The notes beneath the pieces are model-generated. The model made no database searches. It was not told the DNA's origin and saw only the letters and a program-made list of their open reading frames with translations. 64,000 bases of DNA from Gnetum montanum (Eukaryota; Streptophyta; Gnetopsida; Gnetales; Gnetaceae), in contig MNCI01015696.1 of the NCBI GenBank assembly GCA_015680685.1, forward strand, positions 1-64,000, read 5' to 3'. The first letter of the stretch is position 1; each line of letters begins with the position of its first letter. Shown here in pieces: positions 22,560 to 34,711 of this stretch. The position numbers and the translations under genes are program-made.

Positions 22560-23950
22560 CTATCCTATCTTGGCTCTAGGAAAGGTTTTACTTATTGGAT
22601 GTTGACCAACTATTTTTTATTTGGGCTTTTAGGTTTGTAGATTAACATGGCACCAAAGAAAAAGGTTTAATCAATTATATAAGGTCCCTCCCATAACATT
22701 TGTAATTTTTCCTTTTGAGGTGCATGTGTGGGGTTCCAATAGAAAACCTTATCTCCTGGTTGAAGTTTAACTTTCCTGATTCTGAGGTCATGATGTTGCT
22801 TGCTAAATGCCTTGTGCACCTCTTTCAAAGATAGGGCCACTAACTAATTTTCATCTAGCACATTTAGGTTGATCAATCTTTCTTTTTGTGCTAGACTTAC
22901 ATCAAGATTCAGATCACAAACTATTGAGAACATATAAAGCTTGGATTGAATTGAGAGCGTTGAAAGTTTTCCATACACCAACTCATAGGGAGAGTAGCCA
23001 ACTGAAAGCTTCCATGTTGAACAATAAGCCTAGAGGGAAGTGTTAAGTTTTGCACTCCAATCTTTTCTATATTTGCTAATGGTCCACGTTAGTATTTTTG
23101 TGATCTCCCAGTTGGCTTAGGGGTGGTAGGGTGTTAATTTATGTTCAACCCCCAAGCATTGCATTAACTTTTTAAAAGTGGCACCTATGAAATGAGTTTC
23201 ATTATCAAAAGTTAGTGAACGTGGCATCCCAAACCTATTTACAATATTTTTTTGTATGAATCTGGCAATAGTGGACAATGTACAATTAGTAATGATTGCT
23301 ACTTCTACCCATTTTTTGCAATAGTCAATTGCTACGATAATATATGCCTTCTATTGGACATGGGTGTGATGGGATCCATGAAATAAATGCCCCATATATC
23401 AAAAGGTTCCAATGGTTGAATCCACTGTTGAGGACCTTTCATGCAAGTGGTCATCCGCCCATCTCATTGACAACATTCACAAGATTTGATAAACTACTGG
23501 GCATCCCTAAAGATTGTATGCTAATAGTATCCTGCCATCAGGATTTTTATGGTTGTGTGTCTCCCTACATAGTGGCCTCTGCAAGGCCCCTCATGAGCAT
23601 CCTAGAGAATGTGCAGTTGATCTTTGTCAGGGACACCAACAAATTAGGCCATCGACACACACCTTGTAGGGGTGTCCATTGATTTCCATAAAGTATTTGG
23701 CTCGATGAAGAAACTGTTGCTTCTTTCTAAAGTAAAAATTTTGTGGCATCTCCTAAGTGAGAAGATAGGTGAGGATGTTATTGTACCATGTTATTTCTAT
23801 GAGCATTTGTTCATTTCTTGCTCTCATAAAGATGAGTTCATCTGGAAACTAATCAAAGAGTAGACTCTCCTCCTCTTTATTATTTCATCTTAAGTAAGAG
23901 AGGTGGTTAGTGACCACATTCTTGGTTCCTTTTCAATCTACCATTGTGAG
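22560..23950 (-). pseudogene. Integrase of element A
   Basis: On the minus strand the HHCC zinc-binding region lies near 23640-23430 (HEGPCRGHYVGRHT, later CECCQ). The catalytic core near 23240-23150 reads VNRFGMPRSLTFDNETHF, keeping the Asp of the DN motif. YSPYELVYGK lies near 23000, and the C-terminal part ends around 22740-22640 with GDKVFYWNP and LWEGPYII. Several stops and frameshifts make it inactive. Confidence 0.8.
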
Positions 23951-23959
23951 ATCAAACTC

Positions 23960-24244
23960 CTACAAGATCTTGAGCCACTGTATGACATGAGGGCTCACCG
24001 TTGGCTTCTTCATGAGGAAGCAGATTACATTGTGGTCCATGTGCACAAATACTTTATAGCCAAGCACATAGTTCTTAAAATTTTCCAAAGCGTACACCAC
24101 AACCATTAGTTCTTTTTCCATGATGATGTAATTCAATTCTACTCCCATAATGCTTTGGCTCATGCAGTGGATGTAGTATGGGTGTTTCTTATCATCCATT
24201 TGTGTGAGCACTACTCCCAAGGCATAGTTAGATGCATCTGTCAT
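23960..24244 (-). pseudogene. RNase H domain of element A
   Basis: The 94-codon open frame contains MTDASNYALGVVLTQ (first catalytic Asp), EKELMVVVYALENFKNYVLG (catalytic Glu) and VFVHMDHNVICFLM. This is the order expected for a Ty3/gypsy RNase H. It follows RT directly and is the best-kept piece of pol in A, but isolated by stops. Confidence 0.85.
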
Positions 24245-24310
24245 GATGTGGAAGGATCTAGACCAGTCCGATGCTCGTAGGATTAGTGTTTCTATAAGTT
24301 TTTCTTTTAA

Positions 24311-25394
24311 CTATTGAAATGCATGTTTACATTTCTTGGTCCAGATGAAAGGTGCATCTTTCTTTATAAGTTCTAACAACAATTTTGCGATCTTAGAGAA
24401 ATTTTCTATGAATTGTCGATAGTAGCCAATGTATCCAAGGAATGACCAACCATCTTTAGTGGTCTCTTGTTGGTATGTTATTTTTTGGATGACCCTTATC
24501 TTTTTTGGCTCTACATCAATCCCTTTTTGCAAGATTCGGTACCCTAGCACAATGCCTTCTTGGACCACGAGATGGCTCTTTTGCCAATTAAGCTGCAAGT
24601 TTGTTTCAATACATCTCTTCAATACTTGCTCAAGGTGGTCCAAGGCTTGCACAAATGTAGCTCCATAGGTGGAAAAGACATCCATGAAGACTTCTACATC
24701 ACTACCAATCTACTATTGGAAAATACTAAGGACCAAGCATTGAAATGTTGCAAGGGCATTAAACAGATTGAACGACATCTTACAATATGCAAAAGTCCCC
24801 CAGGGACTCGTGAATGTTGTCTTGGCCTGATCTTCTAGTGCAATTTGAATTTGGTTTTAACCACCATAACCATCCAAGAAGGTATAATAACAATGCCCAA
24901 ATATAGTGTCCAATACTTAATCGACAAATGGCAATAGCAAATGATCTTTAAATGTTGTCATATTGAACAGCCTGAAGTCGATGAAGACCCACAATTTGCC
25001 ACATTTCTAGCATAATTATGAGTGGGCTAACCCACTCATTGTCCATGATGGGATAGATGAACCCTGCCTTGAGGAGTTGTTTAATTTCCTTTTTGACAAT
25101 TTGCTTCAATTTGGGGTTCAATTACCTCTATGGCTACTTTCTAGGCTTCATGGCTAGGTTAGTGTAAATGCGATGCTGGCATATCCTTGTATCGATTCCT
25201 GTTAGCTCAAGATATGACCAAGAAAAAGCTATCGGCCATTTATTAACCACTTTTAATAGCTTTTCTTTTTGTTTAGGAGCAATTTTGGCATTAATTATGA
25301 CCAGTTTACCATTATTTAAAAATGCATATTCCATGCCAGTCGATAAATTTTTTAGCTCTAGGGGCTCTTGCTTGAAGTTATCAAGGATTTTCAA
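24311..25394 (-). pseudogene. Reverse transcriptase of element A
   Basis: The N-terminal part (25394-25134) ends in AFSWSYLELTGIDTRICQH. The middle (25130-24690) has several stops but keeps KQLLKAGFIYPI. The C-terminal part (24685-24311) holds LVVQEGIVLGYRI and SFLGYIGYYRQFIENFSKIA. The catalytic FMDD motif reads FMDV at 24688-24677, so the second active-site Asp is lost. Confidence 0.85.
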
Positions 25395-25439
25395 CTCTTT
25401 CCAACAAGTATCATCATCTTCATCAGAGAGCTAGGAATG

Positions 25440-26110
25440 AACTTATTTAAGTTTTTCCATGCCTTCAACATAAGCACATGTTAGGCTCGCAGTTGGTTCC
25501 ATGCATATGGTGCTACTATCAGAGTCAGCTATCAGCCACTAGGTGCCCTCCTATTTTGTGGTTGCTACATAGACACTTTTGAATACTGATTTCTTGTGCA
25601 CACTAATTGCAGGCTTTAATGTATGTACTTTTAATGGACCAAATCCTTTGCACACAATTGCACTTGTTATCACTATATGCGATGCATGGAATACGCTTCT
25701 TATCAATCTTGTCTAATTCATTTTCTTTGGATATTTCTAGAGAGAGATCTCTTATGACCATTTGGGTGTCGATCATGCTTAACCAAGCTCTTCCCATAAT
25801 GATGGGGAACTCACTTTTTCAGTTTTCAACATTGATTACAAGAAAATCAGTAGGATAGGACCACCCATAAACAGTGGTCACAATGTCCTCTACCAATCCT
25901 AGAGGAATAGTTATTGACTAATCTACCAATTCTAGATAGATGTTTCTCTTCTTGAGAGGTTGTAGGTTCCACGTCTTGTACATGTCATGGAAGATGAGAT
26001 TAACTCTAAAACTAGAGTCAAGAAGGTCCTTACATGGCTCATGTCCTGCAATCTATAGGTAAATGGGTGGACTTCCTAGGTCAGATCTTTTTATGGGAAG
26101 ATTAACAGCC
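25440..26110 (-). pseudogene. Protease region of element A
   Basis: HEPCKDLLDSSFRVNLI lies at about 26040-25985, at the position of the DS/TG active site; here it is DSS, without the Gly. GWSYPTDFLVINVE and FPIIMGRAWLSMIDTQMV follow (about 25870-25760). The latter matches 51590-51640 of element C. Ends are approximate. Confidence 0.75.
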
Positions 26111-28720
26111 TTGATCTAGTTAGAAACAACATGAGGTAGCATCACAATGTGAATTTGAGGTGGCACTTAGTTTGAAGCGCACTCGAAAGTATTTAATGCA
26201 AAGGATGACAATGTTGGAGATGTAGGACAATTAGTTGGACTAGATTATGAGGATTGGATAGGACTGTTGGGTCAGAAGAAGGATCTTTTTCTAAATCGAT
26301 TGTCCAAACCATTCATCTGGAAAGTTGGTTGTGAATGTACAGCCCTCGTAGCATTTTTTTGTTGTGGCTGTGGAGGAATCTCACCTTGCATAAATAGAGC
26401 AAGAGGTAACTAGGTTGAATGTGGAGGTGTATGTGTAGATGCATGCAGAGGGTGGTATGGATATGGGTTTTCCCCTCTAGTAGATGGTGAATATGTTCAG
26501 TGGTACTCTAAATGGTAATAGTGATGCTAAAACAAGGTATGACCTGTAAAATGTTTTGGAGAGATAGGTTGCTAAACATAGTACCCATATGGATTTGATT
26601 TTCTACAAGGGTACTACTATCTTGGTGGTGGCATTGCCCATTATTGTGGTTGGTACCACTATGGTATTGTTCATAAGCTTGTGAAGGAGCTCCACTTAGG
26701 TAGTAAGCTTATTATTGTTGGTGGAAATACCTTTGATTACCTTGAGGGTAAGGCAATTGTCTAGGTGCTTGCCTATGTGTTGGTCGAGGATTCAATGCAT
26801 ACATCCTAGACTCTTGTAAGTGTGACACCATAGGGTAACACCCCTTTGGATGTTTGTATTGACAAAAATCATAATCAGTTTCATCATCAGAGTTAGTTTC
26901 CACAACTTCCTTTATGATTGCAACTTTGCCCTTACCTCTTTGGTAGGCACATTCAGCTTCTTTTCATCTTCTGTGGTTATAATCACTATTTTTCTCTCTA
27001 GATTGTTTGGCAATCTTCATAGATGTTTGAAATTTTTCATCCAAAGAGTTCCATAATTTATCAACCTTTTCCAAAATATCAGGAATAGATTTTTAAATGG
27101 GCAAGATTTTCCTGTTCACCACTTCATCAAGCAGTGACTCCTCTTCATCACAAAATTGGACCTCCCATTTCCTAATGGAAGGGTTCCTATTATACTCTTT
27201 CACACTTTCTCTTTTTCATAGCTCATCTTCTTCTTTTGCTACCTAATAAATTAGCCTTTGGATCTGATGAGCTCTTATTTTAGACAATCTCCCTTGGGCA
27301 TACACTTCAAGAGTTCTTCTAGTTTCTACTCTAAGCCCATTTATGATGTGGCAAAGTTGTTCCCTTTGAGAATAATCATGGCTAGGACATCGGTCTAAGA
27401 GTGAATAGTATCTACCCATGGTGGTATCCAAGGGTTCATGTGTTCCCTATTTCCAACCTTGGAGTTGCCTTCTTAGATTAGACATTCTAGAGTACATTTG
27501 ATATTTGTTGTTGAATAGTTCCAACATTGTACTCCATCTGCAGATAGATTCTAGCTCCAAGGACCGATACCAACTTTCAGCTTCCTTGATGAGTGTCCTA
27601 GGGAAAAGCTTGAGTTTCTACCATTCATTTTCTATGTTTTGTAAGGCACAAGCATTATGGATAGCTTGTAGATGTGTCTATGGATCAAAATTGTATCCCG
27701 CTTGAATCTTGGGATATTGTGCATGTCTAAGCACTTGAGCCTACTATCTTTCATATGCCTAGTTGGAATTCTAACTACCTCTGCAATGTTGAGCGTACTT
27801 CAAGTTGCTAATAGAGGTTCATCATCATCACTACGTCGATGACATCGATGATGGTTTCAGCCATCCCTTTGATCTTGGTGGCCTTCATAGTCATTGTTTT
27901 CTGGTTGATCATCTTCATCATGATTATTTCGATGGTGGCTTCTATGAGAACTAGCAGATGAAGAGGAATGTTCAGAATTGGATGAAGAGGATGGAGAGGA
28001 AGGTGGACTAACACCGCCATCATGGTGCCCACCACTGTAGTGCTCGCCACCACTTTTTTGCTCATTACAACTACCATCCTTAGATCCCTTGCTATTGTGG
28101 TGCTTGCCTGAGTCGCTACCTTGGCTGTTACTTTTTCCTAAACCTAGTTTATGCATACTAGATCATAGGTTTAAGGTCACACCCTCATCATCAATAATAG
28201 GAGGTGGAAAGTGTTCATGTTGAGAACCTTCAAAGGAAGGATCCTCATTGTCATCTTAATTTAGTAGGAACAAGGGATTAGTATAATGTTTCCTCTTCAT
28301 AGCCTCATGAAGCTTATCCTAATGTCAATCTCACTTGCGTTGTGTTTTAGTAGGATAGTAGTTTTGAGTGTCATAACCATTCACAACGTATTCTTCATGA
28401 AGATCTAAGATGCCCAACTTCTTAAGAATTTTTTAAGTAGCATCCCTAGCACAGATCGGTCAAGGGGCAAGACAATGTTTCCCTCCATATCATGTCATTA
28501 CAGCTGTTCATCCTAATGTAGGATGAAGGTGAAGTCTAGTACATACTCATCTAGATGAGTATATACCACTTTACACTCTTGTGGGATCAACAGTTTGACA
28601 TCTTCGCACTTGTGAAAAGAAGAAGACATTTTGCAAAACAAAATAAAATAAAATTATCAATGTGCTTTTATAATTGTAGGTATAGCAGGAATGATATTGA
28701 CCTTGAGGTTCGTGCAACAA
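26111..28720 (-). pseudogene. gag of element A
   Basis: The core lies at 27431-27243 (MGRYYSLLDRCPSHDY, then GLRVETRRTLEVYAQGRLSK), shared with B, C and D. A Ser/His/Gly-rich low-complexity segment lies at 28156-27857. Toward the C-terminus, DFCQYKHPKGCYPMVSHLQE (26870-26810) is a conserved Cys/His segment, followed by Tyr/Pro/Gln-rich sequence with YYVQQPIS-like phrases near 26590. There are many stops. The element-C insertion target (44889/50513) maps to about 26925 here, where the sequence is uninterrupted. Confidence 0.8.
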
Positions 28721-28771
28721 TATTAATGGTATTCACTTAAACCTAAATAGTGCACATTTCAACAAACAAAG

Positions 28772-28789
28772 TCCTCAACAACGAGGCCA
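28772..28789 (-). other. Primer binding site of element A
   Basis: On the minus strand TGGCCTCGTTGTTGAGGA lies one base inside the 5' LTR end. It is a diverged form of the TGGCGCCGTTGCCGGGGA site attributed to tRNA-Asp in plant gypsy elements. Confidence 0.8.
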
Positions 28790-28790
28790 A

Positions 28791-29692
28791 TGATGAGCAC
28801 CGAGGTACCCCTATGCCCAACTATACAAATCACAAGTGTTCATGCATGATCTGGTCGAATCCCACAAACTTTGTAGTTTCCAATGCATTAGTCTTCTAGG
28901 AAGTAAATCTTTGCCTTAAGGTTAATCGTTGTCTTCCCAATTACATTTGTGATATACATTGGTATGGTTAAGTGTAATTGAAGCATATGATTTTTATCAT
29001 TTTATATTTTATGGTTTGGGTATTTTAAAAGGCGATAGAATAATTAGATTGACTAATTTAATTTAACTAATTAACTAATGTCTAACTAGCCCTAACATAA
29101 ACATCCAGTCGCAGTTTCAATATAGGTCCTGAACCCACATATTCGCTGCTGGGTGACCAAGCACTACACTACTAGGTATACCAAGCAATAATGCTGCTAG
29201 GATTACCAAGCGAACATGTGTTATGCTCGAAGTGGTCATACTTATGTGTTCAATCTATCTCGCTTAATTGCTTCATTAACTTAATTACTAGAAAATATTT
29301 GATAAATACTTGAAAAAATTAAATGCATAAATAAAATATTTAATCTATCCAAAGTGCTACAAGGTTTATCAAAAATCTCATCTTTATTGCCACACACACT
29401 GTCATGCTCAGGTACAACAATGCTTGAATAAAGATTCATACACTCAATGATTCCTGCTATGGGCACATAGGAGGAAAATTCTAACTTTCAAATAAACAAA
29501 ATGCAAGAGCGTCATTGCTAAAAAATCTCTATTTTCATAAATGTAGCTGGTGGATACATATTTATAGCTGAATATAGACACTACGTTGATGGGGCCTCAT
29601 CAACACAAGATACGGTGTGTCGAAAAGGCCTCATTGATGAACCCCAATTGACGAGGCCTCATCAACACAGCCAACCGAACTATGACTCATCA
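28791..29692 (-). repeat. 5' LTR of element A
   Basis: This 902-bp copy pairs with 10442-11325. On the minus strand TATAAAT is at 29566-29560, and palindromes centred on GGCCTC lie at 29648-29667 and 29585-29604. The right edge is followed by the target duplication AAAAT. Confidence 0.92.
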
Positions 29693-29697
29693 AAAAT

Positions 29698-31416
29698 CTA
29701 AAACTAAAAATCCCATAAAAACATAGAAAACCAAAGAGAAAAATCATAACTTCCTGTATCATAGTTCTGAATCTTCGAAATGTTTATCCAAACATATATC
29801 AAATATAAAAAAATTCATCTAGTAGAGACATCAAGACTAAAAACATAGCCAACGATTCATCATCACTCCTTCTTTATCCCCTTTCCACAAGCACTACCTT
29901 AGTTTTTATGATCTGTGTCTCTCCTTCCTCTTTCTCTACATCATTTAGTTATCGTTACTTCCTAGTTCCTATTAGCAATTTATCCCTTGATCAATTCTAA
30001 GCCTAACTATTATCATCTTGCTTATTCTCAAGTTAAGATTAGCCTAATCACCTTCATTTTGAGCATTCCATCTATGCCCAACTAAGGGTAATCTAGCTAG
30101 AAATGCATAGTTATCTGTAGTAACAACATCCATAACATGTAACAACCATGTTCCACTTCTTCTTAGGGATGGCTCCTTCATCATTATCAAAAATCATAGC
30201 ACTAAAGTGTATTATCTAGCAAACTCATATAGGAATTAACATCCAAATCTCATCAATTGAGCCACATCAACTAGTGCTACACATGATGCAAAAAAAAAAA
30301 CATCAAGTTTTCTCTAACCTTGATCAATTACTTTCCATATGTTTTATTACATTTCTTTAAATTCCCTTCCTATCTTACTTTTCATCCTCTCTGTGTGTCA
30401 CTCTCTCTTATCTCTATTTTTTCCTATCATTCTTCTACATCTCTCCCATTATAACTTTTTCTACCTTTTCCAATCTCTACTTGTTCAATTCTACTAATAT
30501 TTTTTCTCATTAGCATGTTCTGGTGATGATATTTATAATCAATCTACTTCATGTATAGAGAAATGAGTATTCTACCATTTTTACTTTATGTAAGGGTGTG
30601 TTAAGTTTGAGTGGGATATAAAAAAATCTATCAATATATAAATCATTACCTATCATTAATGTATGAGACCTAGTTGTGTACCACTTCTATGACACACCAC
30701 ATCAACTTATTGTATAGAGGATGTACCTCATTTCTTTTTCAATTTTATTACTTTCTTGAATTCATAACTCTATATGTCATCTATTCTCTCATATGTTTTC
30801 TCATTCTTCCTCTAAGTTCCATTCCTCTTGTTTTCATTTCCTATCATCAACACATCAGTGAGGATTAAGCACCTCCTATTTTATTCTAATGAGGATGTGT
30901 TGACAATTTAAGTGAGAAAAGGTATGAAACATCATCAATGGAATCCTTTCAACCATTCTGTGTGGAGGATTTACCCATGTCCTTCTTCTATGACATAGCA
31001 TCACCCTTATGATGGGTGTATCAATGATATCCTTGCATTCTCTTCTTGTTCTACTTCTTTGCTCCCACTTTTTCTTATTACAAGTTCATCACCAACTCAT
31101 CACCCATTCTCTTCTTAACAAATCCTCCTTCAACACCTTAGCAACATCCATTAATAGGGGGCAATATTGCACACACTTTTTCACTTTCTAGAACCAAGAT
31201 AAGTGTGCTCTTGACAATGCTACACCCATTTGAGCTATCAAAATACCTGAAATATTCATCATAAATCATGTTTTTGGCTTCCACATATCCTCAAGAGACA
31301 TTCTCGATCATGATCCAGCATATGAGCATTAATTTTGGTGACTTCTGATAGAATTAAAAACATGAAGATTTGAAGTTTCATATAAGTGATGTGACACAAG
31401 TATCAACATCACCTGC
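29698..31416. other. Unassigned T/C-rich DNA between elements A and B
   Basis: No transposon protein motif was recognised. Two diverged copies of a block of about 290-300 bp seem to follow each other (about 30590-30890 and 30890-31190), sharing 'ggtgtgttaa.tttgagtg', 'cttctatgaca.a.ca' and 'gaggatgtacc'. The short ORFs inside are chance. Confidence 0.35.
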
Positions 31417-32355
31417 TAATGAGTGATAAGAGTCTTCTATGTTCAACTATATAGCTCACAAGCATTAATGCATAATCTAATCAAATTCCATGGATGGGAC
31501 TAGTGTGGTATCTAGATCATTAAGCATTGATTGTAGGTCATTGTCTTCTCGCTTAAACTAGTGGTAACTCTATCATGTATGCTTGAGTCCAAATTTAGGC
31601 ATATGATTATTGATGTTATATAGTTGTAACTAAGCTAGATGAAAATATGAAAATTAATTATTTAATTAATATAACTAATAACAAGAAGGTAAATCCTAAG
31701 CTTGGCTAAGAGTAATGAGTATTTATTTCTAGCTTACCATACACACCCTAAATTCACATACCTGCTACTAGAATTACCAAGCATTATGATACTAGGTGAA
31801 CCAAGCAATAACACTACTAGAATTACCAAGAAAATACATGTTTATGCTTGAAATTGGTCACACTTATTCCACTAATTGATTAATGTGCATGAAAACATAA
31901 ATATTAATTACATATATAGAAAATAAATTTCATTGAAAGTAAATCTATCCTAAGTCAAAGTACTACAATGAATTGGAATCAATCTCGGTCTTATTGTCAA
32001 TCAGGAAGTATATCCAAATACAATGCCACTACAATAAGATGCCATAAAATTGACTCGAATCCACACTATGGGCACTCAATGACTATTTTCTAAGATTACA
32101 GAAAAAGTTTTACAAGATTTTAGCTACACTACTGACCAAATGATGCCAAATATGTAATAGATGCTTACATATTTATAGGAAGATATGGAGACATTAACAG
32201 ATCTCAGGCTTCATCAACACATATGTGTTAACCTAGCTATGATGTAGCAAACGTTATGTAGCAACTGAGTTTTTTGTGGAAATGCATTAATGCAGATGCA
32301 TGTAGCATCTGCGACATCATAGCCAACTAATATCTTAATAATTAATGCTTCATCA
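31417..32355 (-). repeat. 3' LTR of element B
   Basis: It pairs with 38801-39773. The plus-strand left end is TAATGAG instead of TGATGAG, presumably a G-to-A change. On the minus strand the polypurine tract GTCATGGTGGTA (32367-32356) precedes it. Confidence 0.85.
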
Positions 32356-34711
32356 TACCACCATGACTCCTAAAAATATCATCCTTGAGTTGTATAAAAT
32401 GGATGAAGTTCCATTACAAAAATGTGGGGTGACCAAGACTAGATTGATTGATATTATCAAACTGAAGTATCACATTGCAAAATTTCATTCAAGTGGATGT
32501 ATTACAGAATGATAAAAAGACTAGATAGACATCAAAGTTTATAAAATTACAGAAGTCTTAAAAAATATATTGATGATGAGTCTTCATGTTGTTCTTAGCA
32601 ATGGCTATTCTTCCAATCTTAGTTGTTATGTTGGTACTTCCTTGTATGCAAATCTTATAAAGGTTGAACTAAAATTTCTCCTCATTAATCCATGGATCTC
32701 TAAGTAGAAAACATGTAATGTTTCAGCCTTAATTCTTGTAATCACTAGTCCATAGGTATGTCCTCCTCTTGCCCTCTTTTCCTTACCTTGCAAAAGACCT
32801 TTAATATTAGGCATTCTTTTAAGCATCATCTACAATAACCAAAGGATCAACATTAGATTTGGCAATTTTTCCTTAATGACAAAACCCTTTTCAAATCCTT
32901 GGTTAACTCAAAATTTGAAAAGCACTCAATATTTAATCTCAAAGTGAATAACATTCTCAAGGCTTTGGGATAACTAAAATCATCAAGTTATTTAAGTCAT
33001 TTAATTATTTTTACAATTAGTTACTATAATATTTGAAAATGGAATATTAGAAAAATTTTAAATCATATTCTTAGCCTTGCAGATAAATGAGCTCAACTCT
33101 AAAATCTCATAAGTTTTAAAACAATTAAAATCAAAGAATTTACAAAATATTACAAATGCATCAAAATATTAAAAACCATGAGGATCCAAAATGGCTAAGA
33201 AATATTGAATTTAGAGGAAAGTTTTAATAGAAAATATTAAAAATTAATCGAAACTAACAAAAAGTAGTCTTAAAACCATGCATGAATTCAGAGAAGTTAC
33301 TCATGATATCCTCGAACATATGACAGTGGTTCAAAGCCATGATCAACAAAAGTTGTGCAAGTGGATCCTCCTCAAACTTGGCTCCTATCATAATTCTCTT
33401 GCATAATCACTTCTGTAGATGTCCATGGACACCTTAGAAGTTAAATGTGGATCATGAATCTATTTCAAAATACACACAATCATCTTGATTGAAATCTAGT
33501 ACTATACCATACAAAACCATTAGGCACATAATTGGGCACAATAGTGAAGTAAATAATCAAATGAGAAGGTAGTGCAGAGATTGAAACATGAGATAACTTA
33601 CCATGTCATAATAGATTCCTATATCAATTATGGTTAAGATGATCATTATACCTATCTATCTAGGTTTTAGACCAAGTCTATACCTTTACATTTCATATTA
33701 CATTATGTTATTCTAATCTTACAACCATGAGACCATCATGACCACATAAAAACATCGCTACTTAGTAAAAGAAAAGAAGGAAGTAGTTTGAATTAATTAG
33801 TTACTAAAACATTATATTTTGAGAAAACTTAGCCATTAGTTAGAGGGATGCCTTCAGGCACAAGTAACATGTTTTCCAGCCCCATATTGAATGCTAATCC
33901 CATGAGAAAAGTACCTTTAGATATGAGTAACATGTCTTTCCAGTCACATAATGGGACTAGATCAAGAGATCCTTGGAAAAGAAGGAAGTAGTATACCTTC
34001 AACATGGGCAATATGTCTTTTCAGTGGTATCCCATGAACCATTTACTTTGGTGAATTATTTAATAAATCATTGTGCTTACCTTATTAGAGGACTACTTTC
34101 AAGCATGGGTAACATGCCTTTCCAATGACATGGTAAGGTAACACTTATTCAAAAAGATGCTTTCATCAAAATTAAAACATGAGGGGTAACATAAACATAT
34201 CAAGTAGTAAGACCCATAGAGAACATACAAAGAATCAGCAAGTTCCTTAATGTCACACCCTTTTTCATTACTCCTTGATCCTTCCCACTTTCTTCAATGC
34301 ATAATGATCATAAGTTAATTTTAGTTTTCATGTGTGAAGAACCATTCTTCTTGCATGATGAAGATCTCTTATTTATAGAAATTGGAGGTATGGATGATAT
34401 GGTCTCATTGGTTTACATAATTATTTACCTAATGTCTTGATAGCATAGGACAAAAACTCAATACATGGTGTTGATTTCTACATCATGATTGTCAACTTTA
34501 TTAATAGAATTATTATAAATATCTACAAAGCATGGATTAAATAACTTAAGAAAATAGAAAATTATAAAGAAAGAAAAAATAGCAAGAAATGAAAAATGTA
34601 TTAAGAATAGGAAAATTTCAAAGAAATAGGAAAAATGTCAAAATAGCAAAATAATAAAAAATTATAAAATAAAAAGTAAAAGTGCACTTATTAGTTCCCG
34701 ATTCAAGATAG
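32356..34711 (-). other. Spacer region of element B
   Basis: It is homologous in patches to the spacers of A and C (for example 33290-33420 with 21110-21230, and 34090-34130 with 55540-55590). The phrase 'aacatg.ctttcca' with its surroundings occurs at least four times between 33850 and 34140, so this part was locally amplified. The A-rich part at 34500-34690 corresponds to the T-rich start of the spacer in C. No coding sequence. Confidence 0.55.

Larger units (their letters stand above)
10437..29697 (-). mobile_element. Element A: Ty3/gypsy LTR retrotransposon with nested insertion
   Basis: The LTRs at 10442-11325 and 28791-29692 start and end with the family termini (TGATGA...TCATCA). They are flanked by the identical 5-bp duplication AAAAT at 10437-10441 and 29693-29697. 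On the minus strand the order is 5' LTR, primer site, gag, protease, RT, RNase H, integrase, 2-kb spacer, extra ORF, polypurine tract and 3' LTR. A plus-strand gypsy element interrupts it between about 13211 and 20510, where roughly 1 kb of spacer and extra ORF present in element C is missing. All coding parts carry stops. The LTRs are clearly diverged (about 80-88% by eye), so the insertion is old. Confidence 0.92.
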
